Shown: positions 44,775 to 53,941, numbered from the stretch's first letter. The stretch is DNA of 64,000 bases from Carboxylicivirga mesophila (GCF_018271975.1 NZ_JAGUCN010000016.1:85617-149616), one strand, 5' to 3'. The notes: generated from the sequence alone by a model not told the origin. Translations and numbers: made by a program.

Positions 44775-45350
44775 TTAGGGTTTAACGATTATCTGATACT
44801 TACGCAATAAACCAATGAGTTGTTGTGCTGAAAAGCTGGCTTTGGTGATGGTATTCACTTCCGGATCGATGGTGAAATGATAAGAATCTGACAAGTCAAC
44901 TTTGGTGAGGTTGGTGCTGTCGAACAGAGCATTACTGAAATCGCATTGCTCAAACCTGGCTTTCTGCAAGTCTGCCTCGGCAAAGTCTACTTCATGCAGC
45001 TGGCAGTTGATGAAGCTGCAGCCCTTTAGCTTACGTCTGTAAAACGAGGCCAGACGAAGCTGACAGCTATCGAAAGAGGCCGTGAAAAACAGTTCGTTAC
45101 TTTCATTAAACTGCAGCCCAAGCAGCTTACAGCTTTTAAACTGCACATCTCTAAATACCGTATGGCTGATATTGGCATTGCTGAGGTCGCAGTTAATAAA
45201 CTGGCAGTCGATAAAGCTAAATTCACGCAGATCGACTTCGGTAAAGATACAGTTGGTAAACAGACAGTTCTCATATTCACCTTTGTCTAACTCTTGCTGA
45301 GTATAGTCAATGGAGCTAAAATCTTTTTCTTCAAAATAGGGTTTAATCAT
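44775..45350 (-). CDS. Qnr-like pentapeptide-repeat protein
   Basis: 191 residues, mostly pentapeptide repeats (x-[LF]-x-x-[CDSN]) from about residue 22 to 150, e.g. ENCLFTNCIFTEVDLREFSF and FSFIDCQFINCDLSNANI, with the hydrophobic (L/F) centre at each fifth residue that builds a right-handed quadrilateral beta-helix. A middle break (NESNELFFTASFDSCQL) and the end (DPEVNTITKASFSAQQLIGL) resemble the MfpA/Qnr group, which mimics DNA and shields gyrase. Its end lies 3 bp before the restriction enzyme gene, in the same unit as the dam-type gene, so it may modulate that pair. No proof of either role. Confidence 0.85.
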   Translation of the reverse strand: MIKPYFEEKDFSSIDYTQQELDKGEYENCLFTNCIFTEVDLREFSFIDCQFINCDLSNANISHTVFRDVQFKSCKLLGLQFNESNELFFTASFDSCQLRLASFYRRKLKGCSFINCQLHEVDFAEADLQKARFEQCDFSNALFDSTNLTKVDLSDSYHFTIDPEVNTITKASFSAQQLIGLLRKYQIIVKP

Positions 45351-45353
45351 AGC

Positions 45354-46637
45354 TTAGCTTTCAATCTGTTCAAGCATCCAATTTACCCATTGGGCAATGG
45401 TGGAGGCTCTGCGATAGTAGGTCGCTTCCGAGTTGATATTATAGAGTTGTGACGATTGCATGATGCTGACAATTTCATCCTTACAAGGCATTTGACGCTG
45501 TTGCAGGTAGGCTTTGAACACTTCTTTAAATACAGTATGCGATAAAATCAGTTCAATAAACTGACGGGTTCGCCGGGCGATGGGTGCATCAAAGAGCTTT
45601 TCACCTGTTGCCGTTAAGAAAAACTCAACATCTCCGTTGATTTTCTGCTTACCAATTACACCCAGGTACCTGCCGGCATCGGTGTAATAATTGGTCTGAC
45701 GTGCATCAAAAGCGTAATTGTCTGTTATAAATGTATGTTTGAGTGAGCCATGAATATGCAGTAGTTCACACAGGTTGATAAGTCGTTCAAAGGAATTAGC
45801 CTGAGGGAATGGGACAGAAGGCTCTATCACGCACGGGTTATTTCTGATTATATTCCTGATGCTTTCAATATCGATGGCCTCACCCGTAAAGGCATATCTT
45901 TTCTCTTTTACCTGTCGAATGGAATTATAGTCATCTGCCTTATCAAAGGTGTATTCGCGCAAATGAAAGAGGCCATTGGTATAGGTCAAAAAGATGGGGT
46001 GAATACGCTTTCGCGATTGGCCCGACCAAAGGCGGAATGGATAGTATAGTTGGCGAATCAGGAAATCATCAGACAGTACATTTTTGGCTTCGATGAGGTA
46101 AATGGCCTCTTTACCTTCATAGCCGGCATCAATTTCAAGCTGTGCATTATTAACAGACATGCTAATGCTGCCCGATGTTGTTGATATATTGAAGTTAAAC
46201 ACTGATGAGCCCATACGGCCATTGATAGTGGGGTAGAGCTGTGTCTCGCCGGTAAAGTCAGTCAGTATGCCGGCTATAAATGCACAATTGATAGCCGTTG
46301 ATTCACTTGTGATGTTGTTGTAGTCGATGCTTTCTATGTGGTTTGGAAAGGCTACGTTGACAATTGGCGGATGATGGCCTTTGAACGCATGAAATATTGT
46401 GAAATCAGAGATGATATAGGTGCCGCGAGAGTTCGGCAGGATACCCAGTTGGTGCTTTTTAAAAATTTCCGGCAGTTGTGATGAATAGTCAAATTTGGTC
46501 ATCAACCGGGCTTCACGATAACGGTTAATAACTGATGAACTTATCTCAAAATAACCCGCTTGCTTAATATGCTGAAGAATATCCAGTTCATAAAAGAGGC
46601 TGTTCCAGGCCTGGTCGTTTTTTGAGAGCTTACTCAT
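45354..46637 (-). CDS. Probable type II restriction endonuclease (PD-(D/E)xK)
   Basis: 427 residues, no membrane or signal features. The candidate active site is E168-I-D170 ... E183-A-K185 (LEID followed 13 residues later by LIEAK), with a helix after it containing RQLYYPFRLW, which fits a PD-(D/E)xK nuclease core. N- and C-terminal helical parts are probably for DNA recognition (tail TYYRRASTIAQWVNWMLEQI). It overlaps the Dam-type methylase gene by 8 bp and follows it, the normal layout of a type II R-M pair. The family (DUF6997-like) is suggested from memory. The site is not known; the methylase suggests GATC or GATATC-like adenine targets. Confidence 0.78.
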   Translation of the reverse strand: MSKLSKNDQAWNSLFYELDILQHIKQAGYFEISSSVINRYREARLMTKFDYSSQLPEIFKKHQLGILPNSRGTYIISDFTIFHAFKGHHPPIVNVAFPNHIESIDYNNITSESTAINCAFIAGILTDFTGETQLYPTINGRMGSSVFNFNISTTSGSISMSVNNAQLEIDAGYEGKEAIYLIEAKNVLSDDFLIRQLYYPFRLWSGQSRKRIHPIFLTYTNGLFHLREYTFDKADDYNSIRQVKEKRYAFTGEAIDIESIRNIIRNNPCVIEPSVPFPQANSFERLINLCELLHIHGSLKHTFITDNYAFDARQTNYYTDAGRYLGVIGKQKINGDVEFFLTATGEKLFDAPIARRTRQFIELILSHTVFKEVFKAYLQQRQMPCKDEIVSIMQSSQLYNINSEATYYRRASTIAQWVNWMLEQIES

Positions 46638-47463
46638 AGTTGCGTATCAGCACTTCATCAATGGCACCACGTTTTAAGGCATTGGAGTTAATGGCCCGTG
46701 TTGCCTTAACAATTTGTATGTCATAGTCTTTGTAGAGCTCATGAATGACGGGTGTTGATGAGTTGGATAAAAGAAACTTAACGCCTTTGTCGTTCAGTTG
46801 GTGGCATACGTTGCGCAGCCGTTCCTGTTCGGCCAGGTCAAAACCACCCTTCACATAGCCAGTAAAGTTAGCACTTTGTGATACCGGTACATAGGGTGGA
46901 TCGAAATACACGAAATCATCTTGCTGTGCCGATTCAACCGCCTTCTCAAAATCGCCGTTTAATATGGTAATATCATTGGCATTTAGAAACTCACTCACCG
47001 CTCTTATGGTCACATCATTAACAATGTTGGGATTCTTATACCGGCCAAAGGGGGCATTAAATTCTCCGGCACTATTAACGCGGTATAGCCCATTATAGCA
47101 GGTCTTGTTAAGGTAGATAATGCGCGATGCTTTTTTAATATCTGAGAGTTTGGCAAAAGACGCCTGACGATCCAGCGCTCTCAACTCGTAAAAGTAGTCC
47201 GACTCGTTTTTGTGCCTTTTCAGGTCTTTGATTAATGCTTCAGGATGGTTTTTAATCACCTTATAAACATTAATCAACTCAGGATTAAAATCATTAATAA
47301 CAGCTTTGCCAGGTTGAATGTTAAACAGGACAGCTCCGCCACCCACAAAGGCCTCGTAATAGCAGTTGTATTGCCGGGGCAGAAGTTGATTAATAGCCGG
47401 TATCAGCTGGCGTTTGCCACCAACCCATTTCAAAAAAGGTGCTATTAAACTGTTCTTCTCCAT
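46630..47463 (-). CDS. dam: Dam-type adenine-N6 DNA methyltransferase
   Basis: 277 residues, class alpha: the AdoMet motif PFLKWVGGKRQLI (residues 9-21), NDFNPELINVYKVI acidic loop, and catalytic DPPY at 188-191, then FTGYVKGGFDLAEQERL. This is the Dam/DpnIIA/EcoRV methylase type, which methylates adenine in GATC (or a longer site containing GAT). It is the first gene of a three-gene leftward unit (dam, nuclease, pentapeptide-repeat protein), so it protects host DNA from the nuclease; solitary regulatory Dam is less likely because of the overlap. Confidence 0.93.
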   Translation of the reverse strand: MEKNSLIAPFLKWVGGKRQLIPAINQLLPRQYNCYYEAFVGGGAVLFNIQPGKAVINDFNPELINVYKVIKNHPEALIKDLKRHKNESDYFYELRALDRQASFAKLSDIKKASRIIYLNKTCYNGLYRVNSAGEFNAPFGRYKNPNIVNDVTIRAVSEFLNANDITILNGDFEKAVESAQQDDFVYFDPPYVPVSQSANFTGYVKGGFDLAEQERLRNVCHQLNDKGVKFLLSNSSTPVIHELYKDYDIQIVKATRAINSNALKRGAIDEVLIRNYE

Positions 47464-47535
47464 CTGCTATTCTTATTTCTGATGCAAAGTAACAAAAAAT
47501 GACTTTCTATTCTTGTTCTGTTGGTAACTTATCAG

Positions 47536-47570
47536 GACGAAAAAAGCAGAACCTCTTAGAAGTTCTGCTT
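47536..47570 (-). terminator. Intrinsic terminator between kamA and dam
   Basis: AAGCAGAAC (47544-47552) and GTTCTGCTT (47562-47570) form a 9-bp stem with a 9-nt loop, with six A's just left of the stem that read as T's on the minus strand. It ends kamA transcription, leaving the R-M unit with its own promoter in the 70 bp before dam, where TTACTTTG (complement of 47485-47492) is a one-mismatch -7 box. Confidence 0.8.
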
Positions 47571-47593
47571 GTCTTTTATATTGAAAGATGTGC

Positions 47594-48904
47594 CTATTTT
47601 AAGAACATATCTGAAAACTCCTGTTCAAAGAAAAATTCATCAGCACCAAAAGCAGGTACTAAATCATCCATCCACTTGGCTTGCGCATCGTACTTGGCAA
47701 AGAATGGGCGTGCTACCCAATTGCTTTCACGTCCCTGGATGAACTCAAGTGTGTACACCTTTTCACCTTTTATCTCTGATACGCCAACAATACGTACTTT
47801 ACCAGGTGTGCATGACATACTTGGTCCGCGCACTGTACGGCAGATGCCACTTACATTCTGGTAGGCTTTTTGGAAAACTTTCCAGGCATCGGCCAATGAT
47901 ACACCAAAGTACTTCTGAGCGCCTGTATCACGTGCAATAAACATGTAATAAGGAATCAAGCCCAGGCTCACCTGCATTTGCCACATAGTAGACCAAATCT
48001 CAGGTTTAGCGTTGATGTTATTTAATAACGGCGATTGGGTACGTATTTGTGCGCCGGTAGCGCGTATCTTTTTAATGGCTGCCTGTACTGCTTCAGTTTC
48101 TAACTCGCGGTAGTGGTTAAAGTGCGCCATAAAGGCTAAAGAGATACCTGCATCAGTTACCTTTTTAAAGGCATTTAGCACTTCATCGGCATCGCTGTCG
48201 GTCAGGTAGCGATATGGCCAGAAACCTAACGTTTTTGAACCGATACGGATGTTTTTAAGGTGAGGAATATTGGCCTCCACCAAGGCGCTTAAATAAGCAT
48301 CCAGCATTTGCCCCTTCATCACCATTGGATCGCCTCCTGTAATTAACAAGTCAGTAATTTCAGGATGCTGTTTCAGGTATTCAATAACGTAATCAATCTC
48401 CTTCATGGCGAATTTCATTTCGTCCATGTTGGTGAATTGAGGCCAGCGGAAACAGAATGTACAATAGGCGTGGCAGGTTTGTCCCTGGGCGGGGAAGAAC
48501 AGCATGGTTTCATCGTATTTATGCTGAACACCTGTTAGTTTAACACCATTGAGTTCCGGCACATTGTATTCCATTTGCCCGGCAGGATGCGGATTCAGTT
48601 TTTCACGAATTTTGTTAGCTTCTATTTTTATGGTTGCTTTATCGGCACCACTTTTCAGCACTTTTGCCATATGATTGAAGTCTTCCTCATCAAGCATGCC
48701 TTTCTGGGGGAAGTTCAAAATGAATATTGGGTCTTCTTTATAATTATCCCAATCTATTAATTCATTAACAACATAGCTGTTAGTTTTAAAGGGTAAAACA
48801 GTTCCTACCACTTCAATGCTAAAGATGTCCTCCTCCGAAAGTCTTTCGATTTGTGGAATTTGTCGATAATTGTGCAGCGCATAAATTTGATACTTCATAG
48901 GCAT
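47594..48904 (-). CDS. Atypical KamA-family (lysine 2,3-aminomutase-like) radical SAM enzyme
   Basis: 436 residues. The radical SAM cluster motif is CHAYCTFC (C-x3-C-x2-C) near residue 147, preceded by FFPAQGQTCHAYC, then LLITGGDPMVM (beta-strand with AdoMet-binding GGDP). The mid part IGSKTLGFWPYRYLTDSDAD and RTQSPLLNNINAKPEIWSTM are family-like. The usual PLP-lysine stretch (GGGGK in lysine 2,3-aminomutase) is not visible; SCTPGKVRI is in its place. It therefore may act on another amino acid or a different substrate. The 5' leader is about 140 nt. Confidence 0.8.
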   Translation of the reverse strand: MPMKYQIYALHNYRQIPQIERLSEEDIFSIEVVGTVLPFKTNSYVVNELIDWDNYKEDPIFILNFPQKGMLDEEDFNHMAKVLKSGADKATIKIEANKIREKLNPHPAGQMEYNVPELNGVKLTGVQHKYDETMLFFPAQGQTCHAYCTFCFRWPQFTNMDEMKFAMKEIDYVIEYLKQHPEITDLLITGGDPMVMKGQMLDAYLSALVEANIPHLKNIRIGSKTLGFWPYRYLTDSDADEVLNAFKKVTDAGISLAFMAHFNHYRELETEAVQAAIKKIRATGAQIRTQSPLLNNINAKPEIWSTMWQMQVSLGLIPYYMFIARDTGAQKYFGVSLADAWKVFQKAYQNVSGICRTVRGPSMSCTPGKVRIVGVSEIKGEKVYTLEFIQGRESNWVARPFFAKYDAQAKWMDDLVPAFGADEFFFEQEFSDMFLK

Positions 48905-49051
48905 TCTCCATTTTTATTGATTCGGCAAATTATGTGCGGAATCATTTGTTAAAATTCCGAAACCGGGCATTTTTGAACGTTGCTAACCTTCATTCCCACA
49001 GCAACATGACCGAAAGTCTCGGGGGGTTAAATCATTACAAATGATGTGCGG

Positions 49052-49081
49052 CAAAAGTACAACAATTATAATTTACAACAA
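49052..49081 (-). promoter_or_regulatory. Bacteroidota-type promoter of the KamA-family gene
   Basis: On the minus strand TTG (complement of CAA 49079-49081), a 19-bp spacer and TACTTTTG (complement of 49052-49059). The start of transcription would be near 49045, giving a leader of about 140 nt with a small hairpin (ATCATT 49031-49036 / AATGAT 49040-49045) at its 5' end and an unusual G/C run at 49020-49026. Confidence 0.6.
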
Positions 49082-49188
49082 AATCCTTGAACTATCAATT
49101 GATAATTTAATAAAGAATAAGATAGTCAGTTAGATAGCGTATGTTCGCTTCTTAAATAAGGAAAAGTGCTTACGATGATTAAGTATTT

Positions 49189-50610
49189 TTAACGTATTAG
49201 TTCGTTGCGATTGGTGTCAAGTTTCAGGAATACAAATAGTAAGAGAGTAAATCCCCACAGAGAGGAGCCGCCATAGCTAAAAAATGGCAGCGGGATACCA
49301 ATTACCGGTGACAATCCAATGGTCATACCTATGTTAATGGCAAAGTGAAAGAAGAAGATGGCGGCCACACCATAGCCATACACCCTACTGAAGGTAGAAT
49401 GTTGTTTGTCAGATAGATATAGTAGCCGGAGCAGCAGGGCAAGGAATAGGAGAACAACAGCAGTAGAGCCCATAAATCCCCATTCTTCACCCACAGTGCA
49501 GTAGATAAAGTCGGTAGATTGCTCGGGTACGAAGTTGAACTTTGTTTGTGTGCCCTGCAGGTAACCTTTTCCTGTTAAACCACCTGAGCCAATGGCAATT
49601 TTCGACTGATTAACATTGTAACCTGCTCCCAAAGGATCTTCCTCAATACCCAGTAACACATTGATACGTGTCCGCTGGTAATGCGACAGTACATCCTCGA
49701 AGAAGTAATCGGCAGTAAGTGCCAGAATAATAGCGCTCCAAAGAATTAATAAATAGGTGGGAATAAATTTATGGATGCGTTTTGAGATAGAGATGGACAA
49801 AAGGTAGATACTCACAAACAGGATGGCTGGAATCAATACATATTCCAAATCAATAGTTGAGTTGGAATATTCATACACTGCATAGCTGGCTCCCAATATA
49901 ACACCTCCTATCACCAATGCTTTAAACAGATCTTTTCTAACGCCTTTAAAATAAAGAATACCAATAATGCTTAAGGCTATTAAGCCTAGTATGGTGGAGT
50001 TGGGTATGAGCAGCGTTAAAGTTGTTACAATACCGGCTATTAACCCAAAAGTCAGAATATAACCTGTTAAGCCTTCGCGGTAGAAAACAATGATAAACAC
50101 GAAGTATACCAGTGCCGAACCGGTATCATTTTGTAAGAGAATAAGCAGCATTGGAAACAGTACCACCGCACTGGCCTTTACCAGATCGGTAAATTTTTTA
50201 AATGAGAATCCATAACGGCTCAGCGCCCTTGCAACCGCCAGGTTGGTGGCTACCTTCGATAGCTCGGCCGGTTGAAAGCGTATAGGACCAATCTCAAACC
50301 ACGATTTGGCACCGTTAATTTCTTTACCAAACAGCAGCACTACCACCAGCAATAATATGGTAAAGCCGTAAAATATATAGGCAAATTCTACGTAAAACTT
50401 ACTGTCGGTAATAAGTATCATGCCCACAAAAAGCAGCGAAAAACCAATCCATACTAATTGTTTAAAGTACTCTTTGCTGGTATCAAAAAACACCGGGTTC
50501 TCAGGATTAAAGTTAGCGGCATATATGTTTAACCAGCCAAAAATGACCAGCAGGCTGTATAGCCCCACTGTTATCCAGTCAATACTTTTATTGTAGCTTC
50601 TGTTCGGCAT
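49189..50610 (-). CDS. rodA: Peptidoglycan glycosyltransferase RodA
   Basis: 473-residue SEDS-family integral membrane protein with about ten to twelve helices; polymerises lipid II together with PBP2 in cell elongation. Family motifs include RFQPAELSKVATNLAVAR (with the conserved Lys/Glu region) and the late FAINIGMTIGLSPVIGIPLP and FSYGGSSLWGFTLLL. It is longer than E. coli RodA (370) because of an extended central helix set, common in Bacteroidota. It overlaps mrdA by 23 bp and is the last gene of the operon. Confidence 0.96.
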   Translation of the reverse strand: MPNRSYNKSIDWITVGLYSLLVIFGWLNIYAANFNPENPVFFDTSKEYFKQLVWIGFSLLFVGMILITDSKFYVEFAYIFYGFTILLLVVVLLFGKEINGAKSWFEIGPIRFQPAELSKVATNLAVARALSRYGFSFKKFTDLVKASAVVLFPMLLILLQNDTGSALVYFVFIIVFYREGLTGYILTFGLIAGIVTTLTLLIPNSTILGLIALSIIGILYFKGVRKDLFKALVIGGVILGASYAVYEYSNSTIDLEYVLIPAILFVSIYLLSISISKRIHKFIPTYLLILWSAIILALTADYFFEDVLSHYQRTRINVLLGIEEDPLGAGYNVNQSKIAIGSGGLTGKGYLQGTQTKFNFVPEQSTDFIYCTVGEEWGFMGSTAVVLLFLALLLRLLYLSDKQHSTFSRVYGYGVAAIFFFHFAINIGMTIGLSPVIGIPLPFFSYGGSSLWGFTLLLFVFLKLDTNRNELIR

Positions 50611-52444
50611 TGATTAAATCTCCTTCTAGCATGCGTTTTTCAATCCATTGACGATAAGGTGTCGAAATGCTGTCAGTTAAGTATTTTTCCACCATAAGGC
50701 TGGCAATAGGTGCTCCCCACCGGGCACCAAAACCACCGTTTTCAACATACACAGCAATGGCAATCTTCGGATCATCTTTGGGTGCAAAGGCCATAAAAAT
50801 GGAGTGATCGTCTCCATGTGGATTTTGCGCTGTACCTGTTTTGCCACAAATGCTAATGCCCGGTATCTGGGCAATGCGCGCCGTGCTGCCGGCACCTCCC
50901 CAAACAGCCAATTCCATACCATTAACGATGGGTGCGAAATGCTGAATGTCTATATCTGTTTCGTGTATCTCTGCAAAGCGTTCATCTATCTCACTGTCTT
51001 CAATATCTTTGATGATGTGTGGTGTTAGAAAATGTCCTCTATTGGCTATCATGGCACCCATGTTGGCCATTTGCAATGGTGTTGTCAGTAGTTCCCCCTG
51101 CCCGATGGACAGCGAAATGACGGTGAGCGAACTCCAGCTTTTCTTATAGACCTTATCAAAATAATCAGCGTTAGGCACAAACCCGCGCACCTCATTCCTA
51201 AAATCGGAACCCAAGCGGTAGCCAAAACCAAATTTCACCAGGTAGTCTTTCCATACGTTAAAGGACTCCTGTATATTTTCGTATTTCGGATTATCCAGTA
51301 TATTTCTTAGCTCGTAGCAGTAATAGGCATTGCAGGAGCATTGTATCGATTGAGTGAGGTTCAATGGTGAGTCATGCAGGTGACAGCCCACTGACAGCCC
51401 ACGGGCAAAATAGCCCATAAAGCACTCGTGCGTAGTGTATGGCTTAAGCGTACCTTCCTGTAAACCAATCAGTGCATTGATGGTTTTAAAGGTCGAACCC
51501 GGCGGATAGGCTGATTGAATAGCTCTGTTGAGCAGCGGTTTTAATGAGTCGGTAAGCAGCACCGGAAAGTTCCTGGAGCGATCGCGGCCAATCAGCAGCG
51601 ATGGGTCATAGTTGGGAGCGGACACCAGGGCGAGTATTTCACCACTTGAAGGTTCTACCGCCACAATACTGCCTATTTTATTTTGCATCAGCAATTCACC
51701 GTATTGCTGCAACTCTATGTCCAGCGACAGGGTGATGTTTTTACCGGCAATGGCAGCTGTATCGTGTTCACCACCTCTGAATGCGCCTTTCTCGCGGCCA
51801 TGCACATCCACCAGCATGTATTTAACCCCTTTTTTGCCCCGTAATTCCTGTTCGTAGGTTTGCTCAATGCCGCTAATGCCCACGTAGTCGCCCTGTGAGT
51901 AATAGGCATCTTTCTTGAGCTGTCCTTCGCTGATTTCACCAACATACCCCAATACATGGGCAGCCGACGGATATTCGTACTTACGCAGGGTACGTCCCTG
52001 AACAAAAAAGCCTTTAAATTTATAAAGCTTCTCCTGAAATTCGCCGTATTGCTCAGCCGATAGCTGTTTCAGAAAGACCGAAGGTTTATAGGTGGAGATT
52101 TTGCGCGAGCGGATATCCTTACGCATCTGCACAAATCGTTCGCGTAACTGCTCAATGCTTAAGTCAAGCGACTCACAAAAATCAATGGAGTCGAAGGGTA
52201 CAATATCGCGGGGTACCACCATCACATCATACACTGCCTGGTTGGATACCAGTAATTTACCGTTGCGGTCATACACCAAACCCCGAGATGGGTATTGTGT
52301 CACCTGGCGACGTGTATTACTTACTGCTGAAAACTTATAGGTTGGATCATGAACCTGAAGGATGAAGAGCTTAACAATAAATATAAGCCCTAATCCAACC
52401 ATGATAGCCGCTATCAGTAATGTCCTGTTATTAATTCCTCCCAC
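50588..52444 (-). CDS. mrdA: Penicillin-binding protein 2 (transpeptidase)
   Basis: 618-residue class B PBP. An N-terminal membrane anchor (about 8-28), PBP dimerisation domain, then the transpeptidase with SAYPPGSTFKTI (active Ser in S-x-x-K), SCNAYYC (SxN) and KTGTAQNP (KTG). It partners with RodA in lateral wall elongation. It is placed between mreD and rodA, with a 3-bp gap to mreD and overlap with rodA. Confidence 0.97.
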   Translation of the reverse strand: MGGINNRTLLIAAIMVGLGLIFIVKLFILQVHDPTYKFSAVSNTRRQVTQYPSRGLVYDRNGKLLVSNQAVYDVMVVPRDIVPFDSIDFCESLDLSIEQLRERFVQMRKDIRSRKISTYKPSVFLKQLSAEQYGEFQEKLYKFKGFFVQGRTLRKYEYPSAAHVLGYVGEISEGQLKKDAYYSQGDYVGISGIEQTYEQELRGKKGVKYMLVDVHGREKGAFRGGEHDTAAIAGKNITLSLDIELQQYGELLMQNKIGSIVAVEPSSGEILALVSAPNYDPSLLIGRDRSRNFPVLLTDSLKPLLNRAIQSAYPPGSTFKTINALIGLQEGTLKPYTTHECFMGYFARGLSVGCHLHDSPLNLTQSIQCSCNAYYCYELRNILDNPKYENIQESFNVWKDYLVKFGFGYRLGSDFRNEVRGFVPNADYFDKVYKKSWSSLTVISLSIGQGELLTTPLQMANMGAMIANRGHFLTPHIIKDIEDSEIDERFAEIHETDIDIQHFAPIVNGMELAVWGGAGSTARIAQIPGISICGKTGTAQNPHGDDHSIFMAFAPKDDPKIAIAVYVENGGFGARWGAPIASLMVEKYLTDSISTPYRQWIEKRMLEGDLINAEQKLQ

Positions 52445-52447
52445 AGT

Positions 52448-52966
52448 TTACCTCCCTTGTTTTTTACCCTGACTAAATAGCTGAGCAACAATGATCAGTA
52501 TTAACGTAAAAACAGTACTACTGAGTGCCCTTAATAGTGTTGAAAAGAAGTGTGTGAGTGAAAATACCTCAATGAAAAATAGGAATAGGTGATGACCCAG
52601 CACCAGTATGGCAGCATACCTTAAGAACCATCCAAGGCCATAGTAAGCCATGGTTGGAATGGTACCTGGCTGGTACTCTTCGCGTGGGGCAAACAAACGC
52701 AACACATAAGGTCTGAGGAAGCTAACAAACACAGTTGCCGAGGCATGCATGCCGGGTGTATTACTAAATAAGTCAACTGCCATGCCCGAAGTAAAACCTA
52801 GTAGCAGCAACAGCCAGCCCGGTGTTTCAAAAGGCAGGGTGATGATAAACAGTATGTACAGATAGGGGTTCACGTATCCGCTAAGCTGGATATTGTTGAG
52901 CACTAACACCTGTATAAGGGTGAAGAACACAAAATTGAACAGGTATCGTGGCAGGTAACTAATCAT
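52448..52966 (-). CDS. mreD: Rod-shape protein MreD
   Basis: 172-residue inner-membrane protein with five or six hydrophobic segments (e.g. YLFNFVFFTLIQVLVLNNI at the start), as in MreD, which links MreC, PBP2 and the MreB cytoskeleton. Overlaps mreC by 8 bp and lies 3 bp before mrdA. The sequence is poorly conserved, so the call rests on size, topology and synteny. Confidence 0.9.
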   Translation of the reverse strand: MISYLPRYLFNFVFFTLIQVLVLNNIQLSGYVNPYLYILFIITLPFETPGWLLLLLGFTSGMAVDLFSNTPGMHASATVFVSFLRPYVLRLFAPREEYQPGTIPTMAYYGLGWFLRYAAILVLGHHLFLFFIEVFSLTHFFSTLLRALSSTVFTLILIIVAQLFSQGKKQGR

Positions 52967-53789
52967 CTTCGGTCTCCTTTTCTAGCTTAATTTGTTCGTC
53001 CACTGAGCTGTGTCCAATAATTTCAACAAACGACAGGTTTTTAAAATCAACTGATAGTTTCACCTTGATGCGGTAAAAACTGGCTCCCTTTTCCAGTTCC
53101 ACATTCTCTACATTACCCAGCAATATGCCTTCGGGGAAGATAGAAGAGTAGCCACTGGTAACCACCAAATCGCCCACATTCACTTCGGCATGACGCGGAA
53201 TATCCAGCAGATACACGTACTGATACGAGCTGCCATCCCATTCTACTGAACCAAAGAAACCTGACTCCTTTAGTTTAGCCGAAATTTTGAGGCGGGTGTT
53301 GATAATAGAGATAACCGTTGAGTAATTATCTGATACGTTTTTGACAATGCCCACGGCTCCTTTATTGGAGATGACACCCATCTCGGGTTCAATACCGTTA
53401 AGGCGCCCTTTGTTGAGGGTGAGGTAATTAAAACGTTTATTGGTTGAGTTGTTAATCACACGGGCCGAACGGTAGATGTATTCCTGCATGCTCAGGCTGT
53501 CATACACCAGAGTAAAATAGTCTTTTGATGCACGAAACGATTCGGGCAGGCGACTGCGCAGATAGGCATTTTCGCGGGCTAAATCTTCGTTAATTTCACG
53601 CAGCATCAGGTATTCGGCACCGGCGTTATAGCTTTTAAATATGCCACCCGTGAGGGCATTGGAGGAAGAAAGGAACGTTGAACGTTGGTAGGCATTGTAG
53701 TTAAATACCAGCAGCAGACATACCAATTCAATGATGAGAAAGAGAATGGCAAAATGGTATTTGATAATAAAACGTATAAAGTCCCTCAT
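52959..53789 (-). CDS. mreC: Rod-shape protein MreC
   Basis: 276 residues: a short cytoplasmic end, one membrane helix (about 10-30), a coiled-coil stretch (about 60-85, LMLREINEDLARENAYLRSR) and the periplasmic beta-barrel domain with the MreC patterns ARVINNSTNKRFNYLTLNKG, GVISNKGAVGIVKNVSDNYS and VGDLVVTSGYSSIFPEGI. It scaffolds PBP2/RodA. Its start is 154 bp from mreB, and that spacer holds several inverted repeats, unlike the tight spacing of the remaining genes. Confidence 0.95.
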   Translation of the reverse strand: MRDFIRFIIKYHFAILFLIIELVCLLLVFNYNAYQRSTFLSSSNALTGGIFKSYNAGAEYLMLREINEDLARENAYLRSRLPESFRASKDYFTLVYDSLSMQEYIYRSARVINNSTNKRFNYLTLNKGRLNGIEPEMGVISNKGAVGIVKNVSDNYSTVISIINTRLKISAKLKESGFFGSVEWDGSSYQYVYLLDIPRHAEVNVGDLVVTSGYSSIFPEGILLGNVENVELEKGASFYRIKVKLSVDFKNLSFVEIIGHSSVDEQIKLEKETEDD

Positions 53790-53810
53790 GTATGGTTTCT
53801 GTTTTGCAAC

Positions 53811-53941
53811 AGAAGCTGTTAGCTTCTAGCTTTTAAAATGTTCTCGACTCCGTTCGAACTGCTTTAATAGCGGCTCTATAGACGGAGTCGAGATGTATTT
53901 TACGCAGAAGCTTGCAGACTTCTGCCTGAAAACTTCTGCCT
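53811..53941. repeat. Inverted- and direct-repeat-rich spacer between mreC and mreB
   Basis: Within 131 bp there are three inverted repeats: AGAAGCT/AGCTTCT (53811-53827, loop of 3), TCTCGACTCCGT (53842-53853)/ACGGAGTCGAGA (53882-53893) with a 28-nt loop, and GCAGAAG (53904-53910)/CTTCTGC (53919-53925). A direct repeat ACTTCTGCCT lies at 53918-53927 and 53932-53941. None has a T-run, so these are not plain terminators; they may be processing or stability signals or remnants of a mobile repeat. Confidence 0.75.

Noticed and set aside
47499..47864. 121-codon rightward frame across the terminator and kamA
   Set aside because: Antisense to a well-supported gene and crosses a terminator stem.
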